Numbered from the stretch's first letter, positions 27,585 to 38,866 are shown. The stretch: DNA of 64,000 bases from Nemophila menziesii (GCA_029959085.1 JARWIR010000027.1:9486001-9550000), one strand, 5' to 3'. Notes: generated from the sequence alone by a model not told the origin. Program-made: numbers and translations.

Positions 27585-28173
27585 ATTTTTATGTGAACAT
27601 CTTAAGCTTTAATTGGGTTATTGGGGATGCAAAATTATGCATCACGAAATCATTGGGTTGAGTGAGAAACGTTTTATGAGAGTAACTCAAGCTCTAGGGC
27701 GATTAGTTGATGGCTAGTGAGGAGAGAGCCAAAAGCTCACTCCAAATTATCTAAATATACCATACCGTCCCTAAGCCTACATTACAACCTTAAAGACCTT
27801 TTGATTCTTTGCTATGTAATTGAGAAGTGATTGAGCCATTAGAGATTAGTTAAGTGGATCTTTGAAACTAGTGAAAATCGATGACCAATCTATAGCTTCC
27901 TTGGGGAACTGAGTAAAGTCCCAATCCTTCTTACATTGCGAAACTAATCTGATCTTGAATTCAAGCCGTGTTGACTGTGGATATGAGAAGTGTACAGGTA
28001 TGTAGTTTATAAATATTATTGCATGAAATTTTCTGAGTTATTTGCTTTAGGTTTATTCAATATATTCTGCTATGCTTTTTCCCATTGTGTTGAGAAATTT
28101 TATAAGTGTGTATTTATAGACTTCCCTACGTTTTTTATTGTATCGGGACGATACAACTTTGAGTTGGGGGTCT

Positions 28174-29703
28174 TGATGTCTCCTCATTTGTGATAGATTT
28201 ATGTTAGGATGAGACATCATTTTTAGTGTTTTAGAAGTCATAAATGTCGATTTTCTTGAGAAATAGTGCACTTTCCTATTTTGAGTCTTGATTTGTAAAA
28301 TAATATTTTTAGAGCATATTGGGTTTAATTGTTTATTTAGTGTGTAACTTTAAAGACAATTATGGAGCTTAATTAGAGTCCAAGTCAAAGACTACAAGAT
28401 ATGGTAAAGAGATTTGCATGGTAATTGGAGATAAGGAAACAAGAGCTAAAAAGATGGAAAGGAAAAGCTGCCTAAATCTGGGATTCTGCATACACGTCTA
28501 AAGATGTGCGTTTTTACCTAAGAAATAGACCGATTTTGGTAATTTCCTTTCATAAGGTCAAATATAATTCTGTTGCGATTCTTTTGGTATCTTATGGAGC
28601 TCAAACCGACCAATAACGAAGAAGATATGCTCAAAACGGTCCAGCAGTGTTTATCTTTATTTCCATACGAATTTGGGTTGGGCTAGAAGTCCAAGGCTTT
28701 ATCTCTTCCTCAAGAAAACGAATTAGGTCTTCTAAACACCTATAAATACACCCTTATATCACTTGTAAATCATCCTTGCCTCATAGTAATTAGTTTTTAA
28801 GGTTTTATTCTTCCAGTTTATTGTAGAGAGCAAGATGATGTCTTTTGTAATTTCTTTTAGTTTATTTCCATCAGGTATGAACTAAACCTCCCATAGCTTG
28901 GGTTTTGCATATGTATAATCTATGAATTCTAATTCTTCTATCTAAGTTTCTTTGGGAATTATATGTTTTAATTTGATATTAGCTACTTACTTAATATTTG
29001 TTTATGTGTTTTGATTTAATGTCTTTCCTAAAACTGATCACTTTAGGATTGTTTTAATAGTAGTTAGATGGTCTCCTTGACAGGGTGTTTAACTATTGAA
29101 CCACCACATAATGTCTAGTGTCGATAGTAGTTCTGACAAAACATGCTTCTAACTAGATAGTCACTAGTGTTTGTTTTAATCACCATATCACCAATTGATT
29201 GTAGTGTGCTGGATAGGGCCTTAGTGGCGTTTGATAACCCTATTTGAGTCCTCGTCTTGGTTGTGCCGTAGCTCCCTTAGTCGCTCTCAAGGTCCAAGGT
29301 ATGGGAATTTAGAATCCTAACTAAGTATACCAAGAGCTAATATTCTCCCTTATGAACTAGATTTATAGATAGAATTAGAAGGATTAGTGCATACTAGCAA
29401 AACCTGAGCTATACTTCTCATCTCATATTTCTTATCTTTTATTTTATTGTCTTTAGTTTTTTAATTTTAGTTATTAATCTCGAAAATCTCTTCCCTTTAA
29501 TTTATTGTCTTCTAATTATTTACTTCTATTCGTTATTTCTACTCACGCGTGTAACACACTTAAGTCCCTGAGAACGAACTCTATTTATCATTAAAACTTA
29601 CATACGTCCTGTAATACTTGCAGTACTGTGCCTGTCTAGGGTGAGAGTGCGTAGTTTTCCATACTTATTTATCTTATTTTTTATCACACCCTAGGCGACA
29701 CCA
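28174..29703 (+). repeat. Element C 3' LTR
   Basis: 1,530 bp running from tgatgtctcc to gcgacacca, with TG/CA ends, directly after the polypurine tract. A stem-loop at the U3 start pairs tgatgtctcctca with tgagacatca (28174-28219). A TATA box, cctataaataca, lies at 28739-28750. Sequence beyond 29703 does not match any visible left flank because the 5' part of the element is gone. Confidence 0.88.
28739..28750 (+). promoter_or_regulatory. TATA box in the element C LTR
   Basis: cctataaataca followed by cccttatatc, about 565 bp into the LTR. The LTRs of A and B carry TATA elements at comparable positions, which supports its being the U3 promoter. Confidence 0.6.
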
Positions 29704-30974
29704 GCCGTTTAGCTTTCTTCATTGTTTCTTTTCTTTGACTGATTGGAGTGATATAATGCTTATTCTTTGGGGTTTGTTTAGAAGATAGTACCAATGATGA
29801 ATAATTTTTTTTTTATCAATCATCGCTATTTCAAATACTAAAATAAATGGGCTGGTCTTTTTATTTAATCATAAAGTTATTAGTTGTTAAGGGTAATAAT
29901 GGTACTAAAAAATTCAGAATTGGGCTGGACTTGATGAAGCAAGTTATATTAGTAATGGACCTTTTGGATTAATGGCCCTTATAAAAATTCAGTTAATTAT
30001 ACCGACCAAACTAAAATATTTATATTTCATGTTTTATAATCCAAATTATACCGACCAAACTGAAATTTCATGTTTTATAATCCCTGATTCATAATTAATT
30101 TTGCAAAATTTAATTTCTCAATTTAGTTCATAAGAATACTAAGACACCCCCTTTCTCCCTCTTCATGAAAATTTCATAATCGTCACTTGTTCATATTACA
30201 AAAAAAATTAATTTATTTAATTAGGTTTTTTATTTATTTTATTTGTATAAATATTTAGTTTTTATAATATAAAATATAAATTATGTAGTATAATATATGG
30301 ATCTATAATGTAGTAATATAAAAAAAAATTAATATAGGAATCTATTTAACGTTTTTTCATAATATAGGGACATATATTGCAATTTACGTCTTTGCGCAAC
30401 TCTCCAATCCTCTTTCGAATAGCAAAGGTGCAGTAATCTCGGATTATTATTCTCATTTGAATAATAATAACACACTAAGTAAGATGGATGTGATCGAATC
30501 TCTTCCTCAGTAAAATCATTTAGATCATTTAACTATGTGTAATTACGGTTTCGAAAAAAACGTCCTACAAAATTTAATGAACCTTCTACAGTAGGAGGAG
30601 AACTTCCACTTCTATATATATATATATATATAAATCTCTCTCCCTTTGGATTAATAGCTCGTGATTTCTATGATTTTGATTTTGAAATTGTTTTTGTAAC
30701 ATGTATAGTTCTAGCTTATAGATAAACTGTTATTCCTATTCTCCAAATTCCCATTTACATTCGGCATCAAGATTATATATTTTCACACTTGGGAATCATC
30801 TCAATTAAAGCTAAAATAGCAAAAAAAACACAATAAATACAGAGAATATAACTCATAAAAAAGTTTTAAAAAAAAGAACTTTAATCGGATAATTTTGAAA
30901 AATTGTAAAAGTGATGAGATTAGGTTAAATTAACTCAATTTTTTAGAATTAAATAGTATAATTAATCTTTTTAC
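29704..30974. other. Unassigned AT-rich DNA
   Basis: No gene recognised. It contains a short direct duplication (attataccgaccaaact... at 29996-30043 and 30045-30083) and a (TA)n microsatellite at about 30613-30632. Confidence 0.5.
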
Positions 30975-31696
30975 CTTAATTTCGGTTCTTCGCCAAGCCA
31001 GGGTGACGGTGGTGGATAATGGTCCCCGAGTGCTGCAGTTTTCTTGTGCAAGAGAGCAGCTTGCCCTTCGATAACCCAAAATCCAGGAACTACCTCAACA
31101 TCTCAAACCCCATCATTTCCATACTTGTCTCCACCTTCAAGCATAGTTGGTTGCTCAGTTACCTGCAAAAGAAAGATAAATCTTAATGTCTAGTTAAAAG
31201 TAGAAATGAAAGTAATTCGAAATTTACCTTCTCCTAAAATTGCAGTTAAGAATCCATAAAGATACCTAGGAGTGAAGTTCAATGATAATTTAAATATTCT
31301 ATACAACAAAGGGACTAATGATGCAATTTAACGAATACAAATATATTTATAATCATTGAATTTCATAACAATCGAATCTTTTGAGACATATATATACACA
31401 AATTTGTTAATTCAAATCATCTTCCTCCCAAAGGCAATTTTAAAGATTTACCTAGATTTTTTAAGTAACTTGGGACTGGTCTGTTGTAAAACAGGATGGG
31501 GAGAAACTCCATATTCTGGAAGTAATGAAGTAATCTGTCAAAGATGAGATTGACCTCTGGAAGAATAAAAATAAAATGAATCTCAAAAAAATTGAGACTT
31601 TATAACAATTAATGGAGATGAGGAGAAGTGAAGACATACCTTAAAAAAATCATAAGACCGTTGGCTTATGCCCGATGAAGACGAACCAAAAACAAC
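30975..31696 (-). pseudogene. Exon chain of an unrecognised gene, apparently decaying
   Basis: Read on the minus strand, four segments have canonical splice borders. Exon a is 31696-31640 (57 nt, acceptor tttag, donor AAG|gtatgt), encoding VVFGSSSSGISQRSYDFFK. Exon b is 31534-31452 (83 nt, acceptor ttgacag, donor AG|gtaaat), with LLPEYGVSPHP. Exon c is 31265-31228 (38 nt, acceptor ctcctag, donor GAAG|gtaaat), with YLYGFLTAILGEG. The phases of a, b and c match. Exon d (31162-30975; acceptor ttttgcag, donor AAG|gtaaaa) contains EQPTMLEGGDKYGNDG but is out of phase with c and has an in-frame stop. I do not recognise the protein. It could be a pseudogene or a partly captured gene fragment. Confidence 0.45.
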
Positions 31697-31787
31697 CTAA
31701 ATTAAATATCTGTTAAAACAAAAAACTCAAATGAGTAATCGTGCAGTAGAGATTTTAGAGTTTCAATGGTAAAAAATATTTTTTTAC

Positions 31788-31992
31788 CTTAATTTGGGTT
31801 CTTCGATTGTTGAGGGCATAGCCAAGCTGGGTTGTTGATGGTAAAAAATTGGTCCCCGAGTGGCGATGGGAGAGCGGCTTGGTGGTAAGGCAGGAGAGCG
31901 GCATGGTGAAAATGAGAAGGTGATTGTTGATGGTCAGAAAATGTCCCCGAGTGGCTATTGTTTTCTTGGTGGCAGGAGAGCAACTTGGTGGT
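31788..31992 (-). repeat. Diverged copy of the exon d end
   Basis: The minus-strand sequence ends in the same way as exon d (gaagaacc[g/c]aaattaag|gtaaaa) and repeats its ctcggggac and gctctc motifs. The ctcggggac block occurs twice inside this copy. It looks like a partial duplication of the neighbouring exon with its splice donor. A 64-codon frame across it is probably incidental. Confidence 0.4.
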
Positions 31993-32321
31993 ATAATTTA
32001 TTTTTTGAATTGTTTGGTTAGGATAAATTTTAGTGTAATATATTTTATTGAATAATAAATCGTTTCATTTATGTTCACAAAGGTAAAGATAAAAGAAACG
32101 AGTTTTTATTTTTATGATTGGTTAGGATTGAAATTATGAGAAGGTTAAGGAGTTTAATGGGAGATTTATGAGCTATTTGGGAAAGAGGAAAAATAAGGAA
32201 AATTAGGTGAGTCCTATTATGTAATATAGATATATAATTTATTATCTATATTTAGTTTTTAATTTAGTTGTTTGCATTGTTTCAAAGGGCAATGCGCAAT
32301 CAATTATACGGAGAGTGTAAA

Positions 32322-33535
32322 AATTCCCAATTAATTACAACTTCAACTTAATTCCTACTTAAGCACAAAATATGGAAGATTACAAAAATACCCATAGACA
32401 ATTAATTAATCACTTTAATTATTATATTATTTATTTATTTATTTTCATTTTTTATCTTTTTGTTTTTAATTTTTTTTTCAAATTTTTTTTTAATTTTTTT
32501 TTCCGAAATTCTTTTTTCCGAAATTTTTTTATGTGTTCCATGAACACACAATTCTGAGATTTGTGTGTTGCAGGAACACACAAAATTGGAATAACAAAAA
32601 TCAAGTTTTTTGTATTCCAAGAATACACAAATTTGAGTTTTATGTGTTCCATGAATACACAAATTTGAGATTTGTGTGTTGCAGTATTACACAATTTTAT
32701 GATTTGTGTGCTCAGGAATACACAAAATTGGAACAAACAAAATTAAGTTTTATAAATTTGATTTATATGTGTTCCATGAATACACAAATCAGAGACTTGT
32801 GTGTTCTAGGCAAAAATCAGAGACTTGTGTGTTTCAGGAACACACAAATCTGAGACTTGTGTGTTCCAGGAACGCACAAATCAGAGACTTGTATGTTCTA
32901 GAAACGCACAAATAAAAGATTTGTGTGTTCCAGGAATACACAGAATTAGAACAAACAAAATCAAGTTTTGTGTATTCTAGTAATACATAAATTAAATTTT
33001 TATGTGTTTTATGAATACATAAATTTGAGACTTGTGTGTTTCAAGAATACACATAATTGGAATAACACAAAACCCTAAAACATAAACACAAAAATAACAA
33101 AAAAAGTGTTGGAGAAAAAGATAATATATGAAGATAGTTAAAGACGAATAAAAATAAGGTATATGCGATTAATAAATATAAAAAACAATTTTTTTAAAGA
33201 AGAGAATCATTTAAATCGATTTTATGACTTTGTGTGTTACAGGAACACATAACCCGAAATTTCGATTTTTTAAAAAATATTCAGGAAAAAAAATCGCAAA
33301 AAGAAATTTTAAAAAAAATCGAAAAAAATATTCTGAAAAAAAAATTAAAAAAAATTGAAGAATCAAATCTGAAAATATATTTAAAAATAAAATAAAAACA
33401 TAAGGGTAATATTGGAAGGTAAATATGACAATGTGTTTAATTGGGAATTAAGTTGAAAATTTGTGAGTAAGTAAAAAATAATTTCCTCCTTTTTTTTGGG
33501 AATAAAAAGTGAGGAAGTGTAATTAATTGAGAATT
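32322..33535. mobile_element. Foldback-type element with a palindromic minisatellite core
   Basis: The ends are inverted: aattcccaattaattac (32322-32338) against gtaattaattgagaatt (33519-33535). Inside, a T-rich left zone (about 32400-32530) is complementary to an A-rich right zone (about 33270-33380), including the paired stretch around ttaattttttttt/aaaaaaaaattaa. The whole 1.2 kb therefore forms an imperfect giant inverted repeat around a central minisatellite. There is no transposase, so it would be non-autonomous. I could not fix a target-site duplication. Confidence 0.6.
32525..33065. repeat. Minisatellite of self-complementary units
   Basis: About a dozen copies of a unit of 30-45 bp built on tgtgtgttccaggaacacac, which is itself nearly palindromic, joined by aaatctgagact-like spacers. 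Both strands have open frames of 70-106 codons here, purely because of the repetition. Confidence 0.8.
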
Positions 33536-33572
33536 ATCTCTTCTTTCAAATCTTTCTATTATTATTCCCATA

Positions 33573-34670
33573 TATAGTATTAGGGTGGAAATTGAATCCA
33601 AGATTTTTAATTTGATATTTCGATATGAAAATTTTGAATATGAAACAACTTTTTACATCCCAATTTTTGAATATTCGCCAATTTTACCCCAAACTTTTGG
33701 ATCGGAGTTGCATTCGAGAAAATTTGCATTTTACAACTTTCGATTCAATTTTTATTTCCAAATTAATAAATTTTTTATATGGAAAAAGATTTAGTATCTT
33801 AAATAATTATATATATTTCTAATTACTGAAATATTTTGAAAATTTTAAAAAACTTTTTGTAGCATGATTCCAAAATAGAAAAACAAAGAAATTTTGAGAA
33901 TTTTTGATATTTTAAATTTTAATTCCCCCATTTTTTCCAATCGATATCAGATAGGTTTTTTCCTTTTAAGAGAAAGAATTTGAAATTTACGGCCAAGCTA
34001 TTTTTAAACGGATCCGACCGTTTTCTACCCATATATTTCATTGATTAATTTATAAGACTGTTTAAATAAATGTGAGGCTTACCTGGATTATCTATATTAT
34101 ATTATTAATGAGAACATATTATTATTTTTATTATAAATAATATATTTAAATATATTTATTATTTTAGTTTTAATATTACAATGTTAATATGATATTATGC
34201 TTATTTATGTCAGGATAATATACAAAATACTTTCCTACGGTTAGGAAAAGGATCAACCCCTCCGCTGGTTTTGAAAATTAAAAGTGTTCCACCTTTCCCC
34301 TTATAATTTTCCAGCTCACCATTTTTATTACATATATATCACTAAAACTCATGGCATAAGTTGTAACGAGTTATCACAAATAATAATAAATTGTCATGAG
34401 TTGGGAGTGCATAAGGGAGATTTGTCTTTTTACCATAGAATTTTTTTTTTACCCTTTGTGGGGATAATTGATATTTGACCCTATATGTTTTCTTTGAGGG
34501 TAATCTAAAATAGAGAATAGTGAATATTAAATGTACATGGATGACCAATAGGTCCACCATTATAACTTTTCAAAATTCAAAATCAGTTTATCATTTATCG
34601 TCGATTATTAAATGTAATTTAATGTCAGATAATAAGCTCATAATAAATTGTCGTCCGTGCGAACATAAGT
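33573..34670. repeat. Diverged duplicated segment, copy 1
   Basis: It shares blocks in the same order with 35155-36290: ggtggaaattga near the start, a ggatc...ttgcattc block in the middle, and a final stretch including tggatga, aataggtcca and gttgaatgtaatttaatgt or close variants. A short segment at 34346-34407 (aactcatgg...catgagttggga) is inverted relative to copy 2. No coding signal. Confidence 0.5.
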
Positions 34671-35154
34671 TGAAAAACTTAACCGGTAATGTATTCTAAA
34701 ACCATCTTCAAAAATTGCGAAAAAGGTCGTTTACTTTACAATAAATAACATTTTGCTCACTCCAATCCATGTGATAACTTTTTAGCCTCTAAATTCCTAC
34801 GACATCCTTACCCCCAATTACTTCGTTCTTATTACATAAGAATAATACAACAAAATAATTCAATCATTATATTTATATCATTGGAAGATTTAAGTATAAT
34901 TATTTTACACATCACAAAATTTACATAATATTTTTGTGGTATTGCAGTTGTAGAAATTTGAAGTGTCACGACGTTGAGTAATATCATGGAAAACAGTGAG
35001 ATAAAGGTAAAGAAAAAAAGAGGTTTTTCTATATAAACTTTCATTTTTGTTGATTTATTTATATTTATATCTAATTAATTGTTTGATGTTTTAGTGTAGT
35101 TTAGTTTACTTGTTAACCCTCTGTTATTATTTGTATTACACTCTATATATTGCG

Positions 35155-36290
35155 CCATAGGTGGAAATTGAGTCAGAAATTTTCGATTCTGGCCAAATTC
35201 AATCTGAAAATATCGAATTCATACTATCTTTTTTACATCTCTACTTTAAAAAATTTGCCTATTTTTCTTTAAAAAAATTGGATCCGATACGGGATTGCAT
35301 TCTAAAAAAATTTGATTTTTCAGTTTTCTATTCGCTTCTACTTTTGAATATTTTCTGATTTTATCGATAATAAAATTATTAGTTTTTTATATTTAAATAT
35401 TTATAACACACATAAAATATTTGTCAATAATTATTTTTGGAAATATAACTGTGAAAATTTTGAAACTTTCGAAACAAGATGTGTCAATAGAAAAATAGAG
35501 ATTCTTTTTCTTTTTGTTAAAAAAAAGAGACATTTCAAATCTGAAATATTTACTGAGCAAATACAATAAGGTTATTCCTTCTGAAAAAAAGAATAACAAT
35601 TTTTAAAACTAGTTATTTTTCTCTTTCATTTGTCCCATTTTCATCCTATAACGTTTAATTGCACATATCAAATTTTTAAATTTAAATTTTTATCACTTAA
35701 ATGAACGAGAGGTTTAAAGGGTTATCAACATTATTTTAGTAACAATAACATAGTATTATTATAAATGCATTTAAATTTTATTATTTTAATTTAAATATAA
35801 TTTGTAATAAAATAAAATATCTAACACTCCTCTAAAATTTGACAACGGGTCAAAATTCCTTTTCTATGATTTTTAAAGTGGACAAATTGCCCTCTCCTAT
35901 CCCTATAGTTTCCCAACTCATGATAATTTATTATTATTATGAAAAATTTATATAAATCGTGGTAACTTATGACATGAGTTTTTGGAATTAATACAATAGA
36001 AAAGAATAGTTGTTACTAGTTAGGAAACTATAGGAAAGTATTTGTTTATTTTACAACTATAGTAAAAAAATTTATTCTTTATGAAACCATATAGGGGCGT
36101 TTCGAGGTAGATAATAGAGATGATGTATATGGATGATGAATAGGTCCAATATTATAATTTAACATTATAATTTTTTTTAAATTTAAAATTGATGTATTAT
36201 TTTTAATCGATTGTTGAATGTAATTTAATGTTACATAGAAAGATCATATTATATAACTTATGAAAAGTAATAATAAGAAGATTACAATTT
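35155..36290. repeat. Diverged duplicated segment, copy 2
   Basis: Partner of 33573-34670. The internal segment at 35910-35981 (tcccaactcatg...gacatgagttt) lies in the opposite orientation to its counterpart at 34346-34407 while the flanks are direct. It may be an old repetitive element or a local duplication. The region between the copies (34671-35154) holds nothing I recognise. Confidence 0.5.
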
Positions 36291-36438
36291 CAAATTCAAC
36301 TCGGTTTATAAAAAAATGAGAATTTAGATACAATATAAATTGCATAAGTATAGCGATTTGTCTATTTTTACGTAATTGGCTAAAATAATGGTTCAACTCC
36401 AGATTCTCAACTATTGTTCATGTTTTTAACTGTAACAG

Positions 36439-37697
36439 GTTTTTGGATCAGTCTGTTCGAAGAGACAATGCACCATCTTTCACTATGGAAGCGTTTATCT
36501 CAATGTACAGTCTCATTCTTGGCCAAGAAAAGCAAGAAATAAGATAATTATGATTCAGATGACAAGCCATAAATTCTCTATGAAACACTTATTCAAGAAT
36601 AAGGAGGACAAGGAACATAATAATAACAGTAAAGCTAAGGAGCAAGGTAAAGATGAGGAGAATGAAAATTCGGTCCTATATGATGATGCAGCTATGTTAT
36701 GGCTATGTGACTCGTCGCATACTAAAAGTTGGGAACCAACAAGTATGGTCTCTATCGCAGTCAACAAGGAGGGCGGAAGTTAGAAATATTAATACGAAGA
36801 GAGCGAGACTTAATAGTAATCTGGAAGGTGAGATGTGGGCGATCTTGTTGGCTATGAGATCGGCCGCAAATCTTGTAATTAAGAGTAGCTCTTTCTACTC
36901 AGATAACCTTGAGGTAATTCAAGGTATTAATAGGCGTGGAGGAATCGACTGGAGGATCCGACCCATGATATCCGATGCATGGAGGTGGATAGGGAGATTC
37001 CCTGAATGGAAGGTTATCCATATTGGAAGGAAATATAATGGTGTAGCGGACATTCTAGCTAAAAGTACTAGACTTAATCTAGACGTATCTAATTGTCCTA
37101 CTAGGTCGTTAGTTGAATTTTATGCTTGTATTAGTAACTTATATTCGGGTTGTACCTGACATCTATGTTAGACTATTTTGTTGACAAAAAAAAGACAAGC
37201 CATAAATTCAAGAAAATCATGAGAGAGAAATCTTTGGGAAGCTATTAAGGACCCGTATGGAAAAGGGTCAATCGTGAAGGCGAAAAGAGTTGGAAAATAT
37301 TAAAGAATATATGAATTTAGAGAGCTCGGACTATATATCAAGACCCCTTAGTAAGCTTAATGTCCAGAATGACGTTATATGTGAAGGTGGATATGCAGTC
37401 CAACAAGTTTACACAATAGTGCAATCCATTCCTCAATTTGATGATGCATTTTGCTTGTTTCTTGCTATATATCCGAAGTTTCTGAATAGGAAAAAGATTG
37501 ATCAGCTGAGATTCGCTGAGTATAAACATCTAACCGATCCTGATCAGCTGAGTTACACTGCGTATAAACATCAATCAGATCCTAGTCATGATGGGAAGGT
37601 ATGTCTTGACTACTGTGGCTTCAGATTATTCTCGTATGCTCAAGTTCTTTATCACTGGGAATCATGCGGGTTTTTAAAGACGCACACTAAATCCTGA
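36439..37697 (+). pseudogene. Unrecognised coding-like sequence interrupted by the LINE
   Basis: The left part starts after an acceptor-like aactgtaacag (to 36438) and is open for 35 codons (MEAFISMYSLILGQEKQE). The right part is open from 37278 to 37697 with ordinary amino-acid composition (VQNDVICEGGYAVQQVY, then LDYCGFRLFSYAQVLYHWES). The two parts are separated by the LINE and its target duplication and are not in one frame after removing it. Codons near 37500-37585 contain a tandem duplication (DQLRFAEYKH / DQLSYTAYKH). I recognise no family. It may be a relic of a host gene. Confidence 0.35.
36577..37193 (+). mobile_element. 5'-truncated LINE fragment with RNase H domain
   Basis: Bounded by a 16-bp direct repeat, gacaagccataaattc, at 36561-36576 and 37194-37209. 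The 3' end is a short A tract directly before the second copy, as expected for target-primed insertion. The frame 36653-37159 encodes an RNase H of the plant LINE type (RVT_3-like): the acidic residues E in EGEMWAILLAM, D in FYSDNLEVIQ and D in NGVADILAK are visible. The part that should hold the first catalytic Asp lies in a different frame (about 36680-36720), so the domain is broken. Only the C-terminal end of the LINE ORF2 is present. Confidence 0.7.
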
Positions 37698-37871
37698 GGA
37701 AGAGACAATCAAGCGGGTCATCCGAATGAGGATACTAACAACTTTAAAGTTATGTTCAAAATCAAGTTAATATTAATATGACAGGTCAAACATCCCAATT
37801 ACTAAGACAATATCTCACAATTCCTTTATTTTCTTAATTTCTTTAGTCGCGCTACTCACGTAAATTCACTA

Positions 37872-38125
37872 CTCCCTCAGTTTCAAAATGTTTGTCCACT
37901 TTGCTTTTAACACATATTAAGAAATTAAATTATACACTCCCTATTAAAAAAGTACACTTCATAAAGTGTCTTGATATCTTAAATATGTATTGGAAACAAA
38001 AAATTTAATTTTTTAATGGGTAATAGTGGAAAAAAGGGGGAAAAAGTATCTTTGATATTCTAAGTGGACAAATATTTTGAAACTACATTTTTAGTAAGTA
38101 GACAAACATTATGAAATAGAGGGAG
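37872..38125. mobile_element. Stowaway-type MITE
   Basis: 254 bp with terminal inverted repeats ctccctcagtttcaaaatg and its counterpart cattatgaaatagagggag, flanked by TA at 37870-37871 and 38126-38127. The ctccct[c]-type end and TA target are the hallmarks of Stowaway (Tc1/mariner) MITEs. No coding capacity. Confidence 0.88.
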
Positions 38126-38233
38126 TAATAGTGTGGAAAACAATTTTGTTTAACCAAATAATATCTAAGGATAATTAAATCTTAATTCCCTTCTCATTTG
38201 TAAGATACTCAACTAACTATCATCTTAGCAAAC

Positions 38234-38321
38234 CATATCATAGTGTTTTTAGTTATTGATGGCTTTTAACAAGAACTCATATCATAGTGTTTTTAGTTAT
38301 TGATGGCTTTTAACAACAAGT
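38234..38321. repeat. 44-bp tandem duplication
   Basis: catatcatagtgtttttagt...aacaa occurs at 38234-38277 and again at 38278-38321, almost unchanged. Confidence 0.85.
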
Positions 38322-38503
38322 CTATCTATCAAATTTTGTGCATAATTGTTCATATGTCCCCAAGTCAAAAAATTCACATCATGAATGCGAGAGAAAAGAA
38401 AAACGAATTCGAAAAAGTTTTAAACGTAAGATCTTATTTACTCATCATAGATTCATGGTAAATATAGTATAATATATTCTAAATTTTGAAATTTAATAAG
38501 TAC

Positions 38504-38866
38504 CTGATTCAACATAAAAGCACCATATATAGAAGATGAAACGACATGACCATCAATCATTTTGCTGTACATAAAAAAACATATTCAACAATAAATCAAA
38601 TGGTATTTTTTCATAACTTTGGGCAATACATATCTACTTTTTGTAAAATATTATTAAAAATTTATATTTTAATTCATAATATCTAAAAAAAATTGAATAA
38701 ATCCAATCAACATATTCTTTTTTCCAAAATTTTTTAATCGTAATTTTAAAAATTAATTGGATTAAACATGAAAAATTTTGTTAGACGAATTTACCTTTTG
38801 CGGAAATGAATCCAATTTCTGTTTTCTTTTTTCTTTTTGTTTATCTTTCTCATCTGCTATATCCAT
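38504..38866 (-). other. Possible first exons of a minus-strand gene
   Basis: On the minus strand an ATG at 38866-38864 opens a lysine-rich stretch, MDIADEKDKQKEKRKQ, ending at a donor CAAAAG|gtaaat (38795). A second segment, 38564-38504, has an acceptor (gtacag) and a donor (CAG|gtactt) and encodes MIDGHVVSSSIYGAFMLNQ in one frame. The phases of the two do not match (phase 0 against a one-base overhang), so the model is either incomplete or broken. It might belong to the same gene as the exon chain at 30975-31696, but about 6.8 kb of inserted-looking DNA lies between. Speculative. Confidence 0.25.

Larger units (their letters stand above)
26585..28173 (+). other. Element C 3' untranslated region and polypurine tract
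   Basis: No coding signal. It contains the GGGA-loop hairpin at 26674-26693, polypurine-tract-like motifs at 26695-26710 and 27278-27295, the long-range stem pair 27394-27406 / 27573-27584, and the true polypurine tract ttgagttgggggtct directly before the LTR (28159-28173). Short conserved blocks here match A and B, such as the gagccaaaagctcac segment near 27728. Confidence 0.75.
22205..29703 (+). mobile_element. Athila-like LTR retrotransposon C, 5'-truncated
   Basis: The element begins abruptly inside gag, where the satellite stops, and ends with a full 3' LTR (28174-29703). Order: gag remnant, aspartic protease, integrase C-terminal tail, GC-rich palindrome array, env-position pseudogene, 3' untranslated region, polypurine tract, LTR. 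Reverse transcriptase, RNase H and the integrase core are missing. The zinc-knuckle spacing, protease and env-position ORF place it in the Athila branch of Ty3/gypsy (family knowledge). Because the 5' LTR is lost, no target-site duplication can be paired and no LTR age estimated. Confidence 0.9.

Noticed and set aside
32435..32915. Open frames of 69-106 codons in the foldback element
   Set aside because: Repetitive peptides from the minisatellite on both strands; no domain.
32525..33065. CRISPR-like array
   Set aside because: Units are palindromic, of variable length, with no unique spacers and no cas genes. The context is a plant genome.
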